From positions 3,658,001-3,722,000 of the forward strand of contig NZ_RKHO01000001.1 in NCBI RefSeq assembly GCF_003752505.1: a stretch of DNA of 64,000 bases, written 5' to 3'. Source of the stretch: Nocardioides aurantiacus (GTDB taxonomy: Bacteria > Actinomycetota > Actinomycetes > Propionibacteriales > Nocardioidaceae). Below the pieces are notes generated by a model. It was given only the letters and a program-made list of their open reading frames with translations. It was not told the origin of the DNA and did no database searches. This document shows, in pieces, positions 34,513-43,245 of this stretch. The position numbers and the translations under genes were made by a program. The number at the start of each line of letters is the position of its first letter. The stretch's first letter is position 1.

Positions 34513-35511
34513 ATGAAGCTGCTGGTCCTGGGAGGGACGCTGTTCCTGTCGCGCGCCGTGGCGGCCGAGGCCGCCGCCCGCGGGCACGAGGTCACCTGCG
34601 CTGCGCGCGGACACTCCGGCGGAGTGCCCGAGGGGGCCACCCTGGTCACCCTCGACCGCGCCGAGCCCGACTGGTCGGCGCTGCAGGGCGACTGGGACGC
34701 CGTCGTCGACGTCGCCGGGTCGCCGGGCTGGGTGCGCGACGCGCTCGACCACCTGGCCGACCGGGTGCCGCACTGGGTCTTCGTCTCCACCATCAGCGTG
34801 TACGCCGACCACGCCACCCTCCACGGCACCCCGGCCACGCTCCCGCTGCTCGACCCCGTCGGCGACGCCGTCGAGCAGGACACCCCGGAGGCCTACGGCG
34901 GCGCCAAGGTCGCCTGCGAGCAGCTGGTGCGGCAGCGGGCCACGACCTCGCTCGTGGTGCGCCCCGGGCTGATCGTGGGCCCCGGCGACCCGACCGGCCG
35001 GTTCTCCTACTGGCCCGAGCGGCTCGCCGAGGGCGGCGACGTGCTCGCCCCGGACCACCCCGAGCGCGACGTGCAGCTCATCGACGTGCGCGACCTCGCG
35101 ACCTTCCTCGTCGACGGCGCCGAGCAGCGCCGCGAGGGCGTCCTGGACGCCACCGGCCGCGTCACCGGGCTCGGCGAGGTGCTCGAGGAGGTGCAGCGCG
35201 GCGTCGAGGGCCACGGCCCCGGCTCGCGCGCCACGCTCTACTGGGCCGCCCCGGCCTTCCTGCGCCGCCACCACGTGCAGCCCTGGTCGGGCCCCCGCTC
35301 GCTGCCGCTGTGGCTGCCCGAGGCGATGTCCGGGATGCTCACCCACGACGTCAGCGAGGCCTTCGCAGCCGGCCTGCGCACCCGCCCGATCAGCGAGACC
35401 GCCGCCGACACGCTCACCTGGCTGCGCTCCGAGCAGGGCCGGGTCACCGTCACCGGCATGACCCGCGCCGAGGAGCAGGAGCTGCTCGACGACTGGCACA
35501 CGATCGAGTAG
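34513..35511 (+). CDS. NAD-dependent epimerase/dehydratase-like protein
   Basis: The 332-residue extended-SDR-like protein begins KLLVLGGTLFLSRAVAAEAA, a modified GxxGxxG dinucleotide motif as in plant CSP41/isoflavone-reductase relatives. VFVSTISVYAD (about residue 95), EAYGGAKVACEQLV (with Tyr and Lys, about residues 126-140) and VRPGLIVGPGDPTGRF follow, so the catalytic Tyr-x3-Lys pair appears present. The substrate is unknown. It ends eight bases before the left palindrome of the nuclease cassette. Confidence 0.85.
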   Translation: MKLLVLGGTLFLSRAVAAEAAARGHEVTCAARGHSGGVPEGATLVTLDRAEPDWSALQGDWDAVVDVAGSPGWVRDALDHLADRVPHWVFVSTISVYADHATLHGTPATLPLLDPVGDAVEQDTPEAYGGAKVACEQLVRQRATTSLVVRPGLIVGPGDPTGRFSYWPERLAEGGDVLAPDHPERDVQLIDVRDLATFLVDGAEQRREGVLDATGRVTGLGEVLEEVQRGVEGHGPGSRATLYWAAPAFLRRHHVQPWSGPRSLPLWLPEAMSGMLTHDVSEAFAAGLRTRPISETAADTLTWLRSEQGRVTVTGMTRAEEQELLDDWHTIE

Positions 35512-35518
35512 CCGGGGC

Positions 35519-35613
35519 CGGCAGTTTCACCGGCTGGCCGGTGAAACTGCCGCGAGTGCCACGGGAGCGTCGCGCGCAGCGGCGTACGACGACGCTGGTG
35601 TGGCACTCGATCG
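35519..35613. repeat. Left inverted-repeat arm of the nuclease cassette, with palindrome copy B
   Basis: Bases 35519-35552 are a 16-bp-arm palindrome built on GGCAGTTTCACCGGC with centre TG. Bases 35553-35613 form a second nested hairpin (CGAGTGCCAC with GTGGCACTCG, inner AGCGTCG with CGACGCT). Read outward from the gene, the 62 bases before the palindrome match the right arm at about 41 positions without gaps, and the palindrome itself matches fully. The arm abuts the nuclease stop codon at 35614. Confidence 0.8.
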
Positions 35614-36564
35614 TCATGGTGGACCCGGGTCGACCGCGAGCCGCCAGGTCCTCGGGCGTCCCGAGACGCGGGCCCGCTCGACGGCGGCGTGCATCCGGGC
35701 CACGACCTTGCCGAGGTCGTGGCGGTCCCGTCCGACGACGGTGAAGCTCTCGAGCCCCACGGCTGCGAAGCGGTCGTCGCGGTCGAGGTCGTTGCTCCTC
35801 CGATCGGCGCGCCGGTGCTCGGCGCCGTCGTACTCCCCCCGCGTGGCCAGCGGCGGGCACAGCAGGTCGGCCTTGCCGACGTAGCGACCGGCGGCGTCGT
35901 GGACGGGCCAGTTGCACAGCGGAGGTGGGAGCTGGGCGTCGAGCACCCAGACCGTGCGCAGCCAGCTCTCGGCCGGGCTGAGGCTGCGGCCGTCGACCAG
36001 GAGCAGCGCGGTCCGGACCTGCCACGCGCCGCGGCCCCGGGAGCGGGCGGCGTACGACGCCAACGCCGACGGCGTGGTGACGCCCGCCGCCAGCACCATG
36101 TCGAGCTGCACGATCGCCGCGCGTAGGTCGGTGGCGCGGGCCGCCTCGTCGACGGCCGCCCGGACCGGCTCGACGCACGGCACGCCGTGGCGCCGGACGA
36201 CCTCATGGGGCGCCAGCTCCTCACGGCGCACCACCCCACCAGGCAGCTCCCGCATGCGTCGGGGTGGCGGGACGAGGAGCGGTACGGGCAGGTCCTGCGC
36301 GGCGACGTACGCCACCCCGTGGAGTCGCAGCGAGGCCCAGCCCCCGACGGCGCCCTCGGGCGGCAGGCGCTGCGCCTGCTCGAGGATGCGCTGCTCCGGC
36401 TCGCCCGGGGTGTCGGCAGGCACGTAGAGGCGTGGGCTCGTACGGCGCCACCCCGGCCCGCGGGCCTGGCCCGGCGTCGGGCCGGACACGCCGGCGGGAT
36501 CGACCGGGACGGGGAGCACCAGTCCGCGGGGTGGCCGGGCACGAGGTCGGAAGGGTCGGTCCAC
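35614..36564 (-). CDS. Stand-alone PD-(D/E)XK-type (DUF559/Vsr-like) nuclease family protein
   Basis: The 316-residue product belongs, by pattern, to a widespread actinobacterial family of single-gene proteins. An N-terminal AbiEi-like section has GWASLRLHG (about residue 77). The C-terminal domain has SPAESWLRTVWVLDAQLP, then Asp233 in KADLLCP, Glu244-x-Asp246 in GEYDG and His250, the order expected of a Vsr/DUF559 endonuclease fold, followed by DRDDRFAAVGLESFTVVGRD. No cognate methylase or antitoxin gene adjoins. The start GTG 36564 is the likeliest. Both ends are bordered by inverted repeats ending in palindromes, which suggests a mobile or once-mobile cassette. Cleavage activity is inferred from residues only. 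Confidence 0.75.
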   Translation of the reverse strand: MDRPFRPRARPPRGLVLPVPVDPAGVSGPTPGQARGPGWRRTSPRLYVPADTPGEPEQRILEQAQRLPPEGAVGGWASLRLHGVAYVAAQDLPVPLLVPPPRRMRELPGGVVRREELAPHEVVRRHGVPCVEPVRAAVDEAARATDLRAAIVQLDMVLAAGVTTPSALASYAARSRGRGAWQVRTALLLVDGRSLSPAESWLRTVWVLDAQLPPPLCNWPVHDAAGRYVGKADLLCPPLATRGEYDGAEHRRADRRSNDLDRDDRFAAVGLESFTVVGRDRHDLGKVVARMHAAVERARVSGRPRTWRLAVDPGPP

Positions 36565-36621
36565 GGCCGCACCCTCGCCGCCGCGCGCCGCGGCGTACAG
36601 GTGGGAGGCGAGGTCTGTGGA

Positions 36622-36716
36622 CGACCGAGTGCCACATCAGGGCTGTGGAGGCGAGCTGGCCGCGACGCTGGTGCGGCAGTGGGGGCAGTTTCACCGGCCA
36701 GCCGGTGAAACTGCCC
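36622..36716. repeat. Right inverted-repeat arm of the nuclease cassette, with palindrome copy C
   Basis: Bases 36683-36716 are the palindrome with centre CA, the exact reverse complement of copy B. Bases 36622-36682 are related to the left arm, best at CGA(C/T)CGAGTGCCACA(C/T)CAG and GCGACGCT. The arm ends at the base before the stop codon of the ABC permease (36717), so the palindrome also serves as its terminator. The 57 bases between the nuclease start and this arm hold no feature I can name. Confidence 0.8.
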
Positions 36717-37517
36717 TCAGCTCACGTCCCGCCGCACCGTCAGCAGCGACCCGACGCCGGCGAGGAGGGCGGCCCAGGCGGTGAGGACCAGCGCCCCGCC
36801 CCACCAGGACAGCCGGACCGAGTCCGGGCCGTTCTCCACCGCGTTGACGATGGCGTTGGTCGCCTCGGTGGGCATGTACGGCGCGATGTGCTCGCGACCG
36901 AACTCGAACGCCCGGAACGCCAGGCCGAGCAGCGGCTCGACGATCCAGGCGACGCCGACGCCGATCAGCAGCGCGGCGACCTGGTTGGGGATCAGGATGC
37001 CGACGCCGAGGCCGATCAGCGCCCACAGCCCGAGCACGAGCAGGCTCAGCGCGAGGGTGCGCAGGATCTCGGTCGAGGGGAACGGGTCCTCGCCGACCAG
37101 GTCGAGCCCGATCGCGCCCACGACGACCGACCCGACGAGGCTCAGCAGGCCGTAGCCGACGCCGATCACCAGCAGCGCGACCACCTTGGCGGCCATCACC
37201 CGCGCCCGACGCGGCTGGGCGAGGAAGGTGGAGGTGATGGTGTGGTGGCGGTACTCCGAGCCGATCTGCATCACCCCGATCGTCAGCATCAGCAGGTAGC
37301 CCACGCTCAGCCCGCCGGTGTAGACGCTGTTGGCGACCTGCACCGCGTCTCCCCCGGGTACGCCGCCCGGCCCGCCCGCCCCCGCGGGCGCCGAGGTCAG
37401 CACCCAGGCGAACAGCCCGGCGAAGACGGCCCCGGCCACCACGACCGCGATCGCCATGCCCCACCACAGCCGGGTGGTGAGGAACTTCAGCAGCTCGGCC
37501 CGCACGGCGCTCACCAT
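36717..37517 (-). CDS. ABC-2-type transporter permease
   Basis: This 266-residue integral membrane protein has about six helices. It starts VSAVRAELLKFLTTRLWW, the usual cytoplasmic amphipathic opening of ABC-2 permeases, and YRHHTITSTFLAQPRRARVMAAK (about residues 88-110) is the ATPase-coupling loop. It forms an exporter with the ATPase encoded upstream, overlapping its stop by one base (TGATG). The substrate is unknown; relatives take part in bacitracin/lantibiotic-type resistance or lipid export. Confidence 0.88.
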   Translation of the reverse strand: MVSAVRAELLKFLTTRLWWGMAIAVVVAGAVFAGLFAWVLTSAPAGAGGPGGVPGGDAVQVANSVYTGGLSVGYLLMLTIGVMQIGSEYRHHTITSTFLAQPRRARVMAAKVVALLVIGVGYGLLSLVGSVVVGAIGLDLVGEDPFPSTEILRTLALSLLVLGLWALIGLGVGILIPNQVAALLIGVGVAWIVEPLLGLAFRAFEFGREHIAPYMPTEATNAIVNAVENGPDSVRLSWWGGALVLTAWAALLAGVGSLLTVRRDVS

Positions 37518-38479
37518 CAGGCCACCTCCCCTGCTCCGGCGCCGGCCGAACCCGGCGGCGCCGACCCCAGGTTGCGGTTGGTGCCCTCGGTCAGCGAGAA
37601 GAACAGCGCCTCGAGGTCGGCCCGGCGCTGGCTGAGCTCCCACACGGGCAACCCGGCGGCGTGCGCTGCCTCCCCGACCCGGCGCAGGTCGTCGGTGTGG
37701 ACCAGCAGCGCGTCGGCCCCCTCGGGCGCGGCGGACAGCCCGGCCTGCTCGAGGGCGGCGGCCAGTGCGGCCGGCTCGGAGGTCCGCACCACGACGTGGG
37801 CGTCGCCGTCGAGGTCGGCGACCGAGCCCTGCCGCACCAGTCGCCCGTTGGCGATGATCACGACGTCGTCGGCGGTCTGCGCGATCTCCTGGAGCAGGTG
37901 GCTGGAGACCAGCACGGTCTTGCCCTGCTCGCGGCTCAGCATCGACAGGAACCCCCGCAGCCAGCGGATGCCCTCGGGGTCCAGCCCGTTGGCCGGCTCG
38001 TCGAGCACCAGCACCCGCGGGTCGCCGAGCAGCGCGGCCGCCAGGGCCAGCCGCTGGCGCATCCCCATCGAGTAGGCCCCGGCGCGACGGCGCGCGAACG
38101 CCGGGATGCCGGTCAGCTCGAGCATCTCGTCGACCCGCGAGGCGGGGATGCCGGAGGTGGCGGCGAGCACCCGCAGGTGGTCGCGTCCCGAGCGGCCGGG
38201 GTGGAAGTTGGTCGCCTCCAGCGCGGCACCGACCGTGCCGAGCGGGTCGGCGAGGTCGGCGTACGCCTGGCCGTCGATGGTGACGGTGCCCGAGGTCGGG
38301 CGCACCAGGCCCAGCGCCATCCGCAGGCTGGTGGTCTTGCCGGCCCCGTTGGGGCCGAGGAAGCCGGTGATGCGCCCCGGCTCCACGGTGAAGGTGAGGT
38401 CGTCGACGGCCGTGAAGCCGCCGAACCTCTTGGCCAGGCCCCGGAACTCGACCCGGGCACCCCGCTCCTGCGCGCTCAT
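37517..38479 (-). CDS. ABC transporter ATP-binding protein (ABC-2 exporter)
   Basis: This 320-residue ATPase has Walker A GPNGAGKTTS (about residue 42), signature YSMGMRQRLALAAALL, Walker B VLVLDEPANGLD and switch His in VSSHLLQEI. The C-terminal 90 residues form the accessory domain seen in CcmA/DrrA-like exporters. It pairs with the permease encoded immediately downstream. No sensor kinase or regulator is adjacent, so the inducing signal is not visible. Confidence 0.92.
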   Translation of the reverse strand: MSAQERGARVEFRGLAKRFGGFTAVDDLTFTVEPGRITGFLGPNGAGKTTSLRMALGLVRPTSGTVTIDGQAYADLADPLGTVGAALEATNFHPGRSGRDHLRVLAATSGIPASRVDEMLELTGIPAFARRRAGAYSMGMRQRLALAAALLGDPRVLVLDEPANGLDPEGIRWLRGFLSMLSREQGKTVLVSSHLLQEIAQTADDVVIIANGRLVRQGSVADLDGDAHVVVRTSEPAALAAALEQAGLSAAPEGADALLVHTDDLRRVGEAAHAAGLPVWELSQRRADLEALFFSLTEGTNRNLGSAPPGSAGAGAGEVA

Positions 38480-38543
38480 CTGATCCCCTGTCCGGGCCGC
38501 TCCCCCGCGGCCCTCCCGCGCGGCACGTTACGTGAGGGCGGCC

Positions 38544-40052
38544 TCAGAACAGCAGCGCGGTCGCGGGGTCCTCCATGATCGACGCGACGTCGGCGAGGAA
38601 CCGCGAGCCCATCTGACCGTCGACGTGACGGTGGTCGAAGGACAGCGCGAGGGTGCAGACGTCACGGATCTCCAGCCGCTCGTCGGCGCCGGTGCCGACC
38701 ACCCACGGCTGCCGCCGCGTCGCCCCGAAGCACAGGATCGCGGACTCGCCGGGGTTGATGATCGGGGTGCCCGCGTCGACACCGAAGACGCCCACGTTGG
38801 TGATGGTGAAGGTGCCCCCGGCCATCTCGGCGGGCTGCGTGCGTCCCTCGCGCGCGGTCGCGGTCAGCGCGGCCAGCGCCTCGGCCAGCTCGCGCAGCGA
38901 CAGGGCGTCGGCGTCCTTGACGTTGGGCACGACGAGGCCCCGCGGGGTCGCGGCGGCGATGCCGAGGTTGACGTAGGACTTGTAGACGACCTCCTGGGCC
39001 GGCTCGTCCCAGGTCGAGTTGACCTCGGGCGTACGCCGCACGGCCAGCAGCGCGGCCTTGGCCAGCACCAGCAGCGGGCTCACCTTGACGTCACGGAAGT
39101 CGCGGTGGGTCTTGAGGCGCTCCACCAGCTCGCCGGTGCGGGTGACGTCGACGGTGACCCACTCGGTGACGTGCGGCGCCGAGAAGGCCGAGTCGACCAT
39201 GGCCTGGCCCATCATCTTGCGCACGCCCTTGACCGGCTCGCGGCGCTCGCGCGCGTCGGGCGAGGTCGCCGTCCCGGCAGCCGGCTCGTAGGAGGTGCGC
39301 ACCACCGGCGACGCGGGCCTCGCGCCGCTCGCCGCCTGCTCGACGTCCGCGCGGGTGACGGCGCCCTCGCGGCCGGTGCCGCTCAGCGAGGTCAGGTCGA
39401 CCCCGAGGTCGCGCGCCAGCTTGCGCACCGGCGGCTTGGCCAGCACCCGGGTCCGCTCGCCCGTGAGCGCCTCCCGGGGCACGAACGCGTCGGCGACAGC
39501 AGGTGCGGGCGCCTCGTGCGCAGGCACGGCCGGCTCGTCGGACTCGACGACGTCCTGTGACTGCGCTCCCCCCTGGGAGAAGGCGCCCTGCACCTGCATC
39601 TGCGTCGCCGCCGCCGACTCGGTGGCGGGCGACGCGGAGCCGCGACGGGGGCGGCGCACGGGACCCCGGTCGGCCTTGTTGCGGCCCACCAGGCTCTCGC
39701 CCTCGCCGCCGCCGCTCGCGGCCGGGTTGGAGAGGTCGATGACCATGTCGGGCACCGGGGCGGGCGGGGTCGCGACGGGCTCGCCCGACGACGCCGGCTC
39801 GACCGGCGCCACCGCCGCGGGGTCGCCGATCGCGATGATCGGCGTCCCGACGGGCACCATCTCGCCCTCGGCGACGAGGAGCGCGGTGACCGTGCCGGCG
39901 TACGGCGAGGGCAGCTCGACCAGCGACTTGGCGGTCTCGATCTCGACGACGACGTCGTTGATCTCGACGGTGTCGCCCTCCTCGACGCGCCACGAGACGA
40001 TCTCGGCCTCGGTCAGGCCCTCGCCGACGTCGGGCAGCTTGAACTCAGACAT
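38544..40052 (-). CDS. bkdC: Branched-chain 2-oxoacid dehydrogenase E2 (dihydrolipoyl acyltransferase)
   Basis: The 502-residue E2 has one lipoyl domain with Lys42 in EIETAKSLVELP, a long Pro/Ala/Ser-rich linker (about residues 80-195), a peripheral subunit-binding domain (VRKLARDLGVDLTSLSGTG, about residues 207-225) and a catalytic core with SFDHRHVDGQMGSRFL near the C-terminus, whose His and Asp are the acyltransferase residues. It moves the acyl group made by E1 to CoA. It is the third gene of an E1-alpha, E1-beta, E2 operon, 48 bases after E1-beta. E3 is not in the window. Confidence 0.93.
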   Translation of the reverse strand: MSEFKLPDVGEGLTEAEIVSWRVEEGDTVEINDVVVEIETAKSLVELPSPYAGTVTALLVAEGEMVPVGTPIIAIGDPAAVAPVEPASSGEPVATPPAPVPDMVIDLSNPAASGGGEGESLVGRNKADRGPVRRPRRGSASPATESAAATQMQVQGAFSQGGAQSQDVVESDEPAVPAHEAPAPAVADAFVPREALTGERTRVLAKPPVRKLARDLGVDLTSLSGTGREGAVTRADVEQAASGARPASPVVRTSYEPAAGTATSPDARERREPVKGVRKMMGQAMVDSAFSAPHVTEWVTVDVTRTGELVERLKTHRDFRDVKVSPLLVLAKAALLAVRRTPEVNSTWDEPAQEVVYKSYVNLGIAAATPRGLVVPNVKDADALSLRELAEALAALTATAREGRTQPAEMAGGTFTITNVGVFGVDAGTPIINPGESAILCFGATRRQPWVVGTGADERLEIRDVCTLALSFDHRHVDGQMGSRFLADVASIMEDPATALLF

Positions 40053-40100
40053 TGCGGTTCCTCTCGGGGCTCGTGGTCTCGACGGGCGCGACCGACGACG

Positions 40101-41078
40101 TCAGAAGGCCAGGGAGCGGTCGACGGCGTCGAGCAGCCGGTCGAGGTCGGGCAGGAAGTCCTCCTCGATGCGCGAGGCGGGGTACGGCGTGTCGAACCCG
40201 CCGACCCGCAGCACCGGCGCCTCGAGGGAGTAGAAGCACTCCTCGGTCACCCGGGCGGCCACCTCGGCGCCCATGCCGAGGTTGACGTGGGCCTCGTGGC
40301 ACACGACGAGACGGCCGGTGCGGCGCACGGACTCCAGCACCGGCCCCATGTCGAGCGGCGAGAGCGTGCGCAGGTCGATGACCTCGAGCGAGGTGCCGTC
40401 GGTGGCCGCGGCCTCGGCGGCGGCCATCGCCGTCTTCACCGTGGGCCCGTAGGCCACGACCGTCGCGTCGGTGCCGCGCCGCACCACCCGGCTGGTGAAC
40501 AGCGGCTCGGGGGTCGCGGTCTCGTCGAGGTCGGCCTTGTCGGCGTGGTACTGCCGCTTGGGCTCCAGGAACACCACCGGGTCGTCGCTGGCGATCGCCT
40601 GCTGGATCATCCAGTAGCCGTCGACCGGGTTGGAGCACGCGACCACCTTGAGCCCGGGCGTGTGCGCGAACTGCGCCTCGGGGCTCTCGGAGTGGTGCTC
40701 GACCGCGCCGATGCCACCGCCGAAGGGGATCCGGATGACCATCGGCATCGGTGAGCGACCCCGGGAGCGGTAGTGCATCTTCGCGACCTGGCACACGATC
40801 TGGTCGTACGCCGGGTAGACGAACCCGTCGAACTGGATCTCCACCACCGGCCGGTAGCCGCGCAGCGCCAGCCCGACCGCCGTGCCGACGATGCCGGACT
40901 CGGCCAGCGGGGAGTCGATGACGCGGTCCTCGCCGAAGTCCTTCTGCAGCCCGTCGGTGATCCGGAAGACACCGCCGAGCTTGCCGACGTCCTCGCCCAT
41001 GACCAGGACCTTGGGGTCGTCCTCCATGGCCTTGCGCAGCCCGGCGTTGAGGCCCTTGGCCAGCGTGATCCGGCTCAT
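40101..41078 (-). CDS. bkdB: 2-oxoacid dehydrogenase E1 component, beta subunit
   Basis: This 325-residue protein pairs with E1-alpha in a heterotetramer that decarboxylates branched-chain 2-oxoacids with thiamine diphosphate. Conserved blocks are VLVMGEDVGKLGGVF, DSPLAESGIVGTAVGLAL, IPFGGGIGAVEHHSESPEA and VVCHEAHVNLGMGAEV. The ATG at 41078 overlaps the E1-alpha stop by one base. The GAVEHHSES segment carries the His used in the beta subunit active site. Use of branched-chain rather than pyruvate substrate is inferred from similarity to actinobacterial Bkd proteins. Confidence 0.93.
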   Translation of the reverse strand: MSRITLAKGLNAGLRKAMEDDPKVLVMGEDVGKLGGVFRITDGLQKDFGEDRVIDSPLAESGIVGTAVGLALRGYRPVVEIQFDGFVYPAYDQIVCQVAKMHYRSRGRSPMPMVIRIPFGGGIGAVEHHSESPEAQFAHTPGLKVVACSNPVDGYWMIQQAIASDDPVVFLEPKRQYHADKADLDETATPEPLFTSRVVRRGTDATVVAYGPTVKTAMAAAEAAATDGTSLEVIDLRTLSPLDMGPVLESVRRTGRLVVCHEAHVNLGMGAEVAARVTEECFYSLEAPVLRVGGFDTPYPASRIEEDFLPDLDRLLDAVDRSLAF

Positions 41079-42235
41079 CAGCGTGCCCCCTCGAAGGTGT
41101 CGAGGTAGGCCGCGTAGCCCTCGCGCTGGTGGCGCAGCTCCTCGGTCTCCTCGGCGTAGACGTGGGCGAACAGGTCGAGCGCCTTCGGGTCGGCCAGCGC
41201 CTTGCAGCCCTCGCGGAGCCGGTGCCCCAGGGCGTCGGCCTCGACCTTGAGGTCGGCCACGAAGTCGTCGTCGACCAGGCCGTTGCGCCGCAGGTAGACC
41301 TCCAGGCGCGCGATCGGGTCCTTGAGCTTCCAGTGCTCGACGTCGTCGGAGAGCCGGTAGCGGGTCGGGTCGTCGGTCGTGGTGTGGGCGCCCATCCGGT
41401 AGGTGTAGGCCTCCACCAGGGTGGGTCCGCTGCCCTCACGGGCGCGCTGCAGGGCGGCCTGCGTCACGGCGTACGTCGCCAGCACGTCGTTGCCGTCGAC
41501 CCGGACGCCGGGGAAGCCGAACCCGAGCGCGCGCTGGTAGAGCGGGATGCGGGACTGGCGCTCGATCGGCTCCGAGATCGCCCACTGGTTGTTCTGGCAG
41601 AAGAACACGACCGGGGCGTTGTAGGACGCGGCGAAGATGAACGCCTCGTTGACGTCGCCCTGCGAGGACGCCCCGTCGCCGAAGTGCGCGACGACGGCGG
41701 CGTCGCGGTCGGGGTCACCGGTGCCCACCGCGCCGTCGCGCTGGATGCCCATGGCGTAGCCGGTGGCGTGCAGGGCCTGCGCACCGATGACGATCGTGTA
41801 GAGCCCGAAGTTGTTCTCGCGCGGGTCCCAGGCGCCGTGGTCGACGCCGCGGAACAGCCCGAGCAGGTCGAGCGGGTCGACCCCGCGGCACCAGGCGACG
41901 CCGTGCTCGCGGTAGGTCGGGAAGACGTAGTCCTGCGGGCGCAGCGCGCGGCCGGCGCCGATCTGCGCGGCCTCCTGGCCGAGCAGCTGGGCCCAGATGC
42001 CGAGCTCGCCGTGGCGCTGCAGCGCCGTGGCCTCGGTGTCGATGCGGCGGGTCAGCACCATGTCGCGGTAGAAGCCGCGCAGCTGGTCGCCGGAGAAGTC
42101 GAGGTCGAACTCGGGGTGGTGGGTGCGCTCCCCCTCGGGGGTCAGCAGCTGCACCAGGTCGGGGCCCCCGTCGCGCTGCGAGGGACCGAACACCTCGACG
42201 AGATCGGGGCCGAAGGCCTCACGGGACTGGCTCAC
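41078..42235 (-). CDS. bkdA: 2-oxoacid dehydrogenase E1 component, alpha subunit
   Basis: The 385-residue subunit has the thiamine diphosphate motif as FGDGASSQGDVNEAFIFA ending in NNQWAIS (about residues 185-220), and the phosphorylation-loop region YRMGAHTTTDDPTRYR of branched-chain E1-alpha proteins. It opens an operon with E1-beta and E2. The start is GTG at 42235. In actinobacteria this complex degrades valine, leucine and isoleucine and supplies branched primers for fatty acids. Confidence 0.93.
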   Translation of the reverse strand: MSQSREAFGPDLVEVFGPSQRDGGPDLVQLLTPEGERTHHPEFDLDFSGDQLRGFYRDMVLTRRIDTEATALQRHGELGIWAQLLGQEAAQIGAGRALRPQDYVFPTYREHGVAWCRGVDPLDLLGLFRGVDHGAWDPRENNFGLYTIVIGAQALHATGYAMGIQRDGAVGTGDPDRDAAVVAHFGDGASSQGDVNEAFIFAASYNAPVVFFCQNNQWAISEPIERQSRIPLYQRALGFGFPGVRVDGNDVLATYAVTQAALQRAREGSGPTLVEAYTYRMGAHTTTDDPTRYRLSDDVEHWKLKDPIARLEVYLRRNGLVDDDFVADLKVEADALGHRLREGCKALADPKALDLFAHVYAEETEELRHQREGYAAYLDTFEGAR

Positions 42236-42450
42236 GCGTCACTCCTGTCTGGGTTGAGCCGGCGCCGGGATCACCGGTCCGGCGCCGTGGTCGCCGGGTG
42301 CCGGGGGTGTCCCGGCGTACGACGCAACAGTGCGGGTTCCTGCGGCGTCGGCCACGACGTCGTGGTGGGACGGTGTGACCGGGACCACAGGAGCGCCGTC
42401 AACCTACCGGCCCCCGGTGACCGCCGCCACACCGCCCCGCGGACGCACGA

Positions 42451-42481
42451 CGGCCGCCGTCCCGGGACGGGACGGCGGCCG
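42451..42481 (-). terminator. Terminator hairpin after the 214-residue membrane protein gene
   Basis: CGGCCGCCGTCCC (42451-42463) pairs perfectly with GGGACGGCGGCCG (42469-42481) around GGGAC. It begins 22 bases after the minus-strand stop at 42504. The remainder of the 268-base gap to bkdA (42236-42450) presumably contains the bkd promoter; I see no clear boxes. Confidence 0.65.
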
Positions 42482-42503
42482 TGACGTGCGCGTGAGGAGC
42501 GGG

Positions 42504-43148
42504 TCAGACGACGCGCTCGGCGGCCCGGTCGACGCGGCGGTGGTAGCGCTGCCCGACCTTGCCGCCGGCCATCGCGGCCAGCAGGGTGCCGACGAGCACC
42601 ACCACGGCCGCCACGATGCCGGAGGTGGTGAGGTCGCTGGCGCTGGGCAGGCCGATGCCGGGGGCGTCGGTGCGGGAGAGGACGTCGTACTGGTCCCCCG
42701 CGACGGTCGCCAGCACCGCGGCCAGCACGCTGACCACGAGCGCGATCACCCAGACGAGCAGGCCTTGGCGACCGCCGTCGAAGCGCGACATCCGGCCGGC
42801 GACGTAGCCCCCGCAGTAGTAGGCGAGCAGCACCACGACGAGCAGCGCGATCGCGGCACCGAGGCCGAGGCTGGCGGCGTTGTCCTCGGCCTGGTCCTGC
42901 GTCACCACGCCGGAGTAGCCGAGCACCGCGGCCACGGCGGCCAGGATGCCGGTCAGCAGCACGGTCATGCCGACCGCGACCATCCAGCCGAAGAAGGCGG
43001 CCCCGATGTTGGCGCCGCCGAACTTCTCGCGCGCGTGGTGGTCGTCGTGGGTCACGACGCCCTCCCGGCCCCGGTCACGCCCCTCGGTCTCGCCGAGGTG
43101 TTCTCGCTCCCCCTCGACGGGCTCCCGCCTGCGTCCGAAACCAGCCAT
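42504..43148 (-). CDS. Hypothetical four-helix membrane protein
   Basis: The 214-residue protein has a hydrophilic, Arg/Glu/His-rich N-terminus of about 45 residues, then four hydrophobic segments (about residues 48-75, 90-118, 128-150 and 170-195) and a short basic tail. No named family is recognised. GGGAGGTAG precedes ATG 43148. The lone position and the strong hairpin after the stop suggest a monocistronic unit. The pattern could fit a YrzE/TIGR04086-type membrane protein but I cannot support that. Confidence 0.65.
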   Translation of the reverse strand: MAGFGRRREPVEGEREHLGETEGRDRGREGVVTHDDHHAREKFGGANIGAAFFGWMVAVGMTVLLTGILAAVAAVLGYSGVVTQDQAEDNAASLGLGAAIALLVVVLLAYYCGGYVAGRMSRFDGGRQGLLVWVIALVVSVLAAVLATVAGDQYDVLSRTDAPGIGLPSASDLTTSGIVAAVVVLVGTLLAAMAGGKVGQRYHRRVDRAAERVV

Positions 43149-43245
43149 GGCTACCTCCCTGGAACTGCCCCCCGGACGACCGCTTCGTCCGGGTCCAGGG
43201 TGCCCGCTGGGACTGCGGTGAAACGAGCGACGCGCGCGGGCGGGC

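Noticed and set aside
35614-36564. AbiE-type toxin-antitoxin system
   Set aside because: The N-terminal part resembles AbiEi proteins, but no AbiEii nucleotidyltransferase partner is adjacent; the neighbours are metabolic and transport genes.
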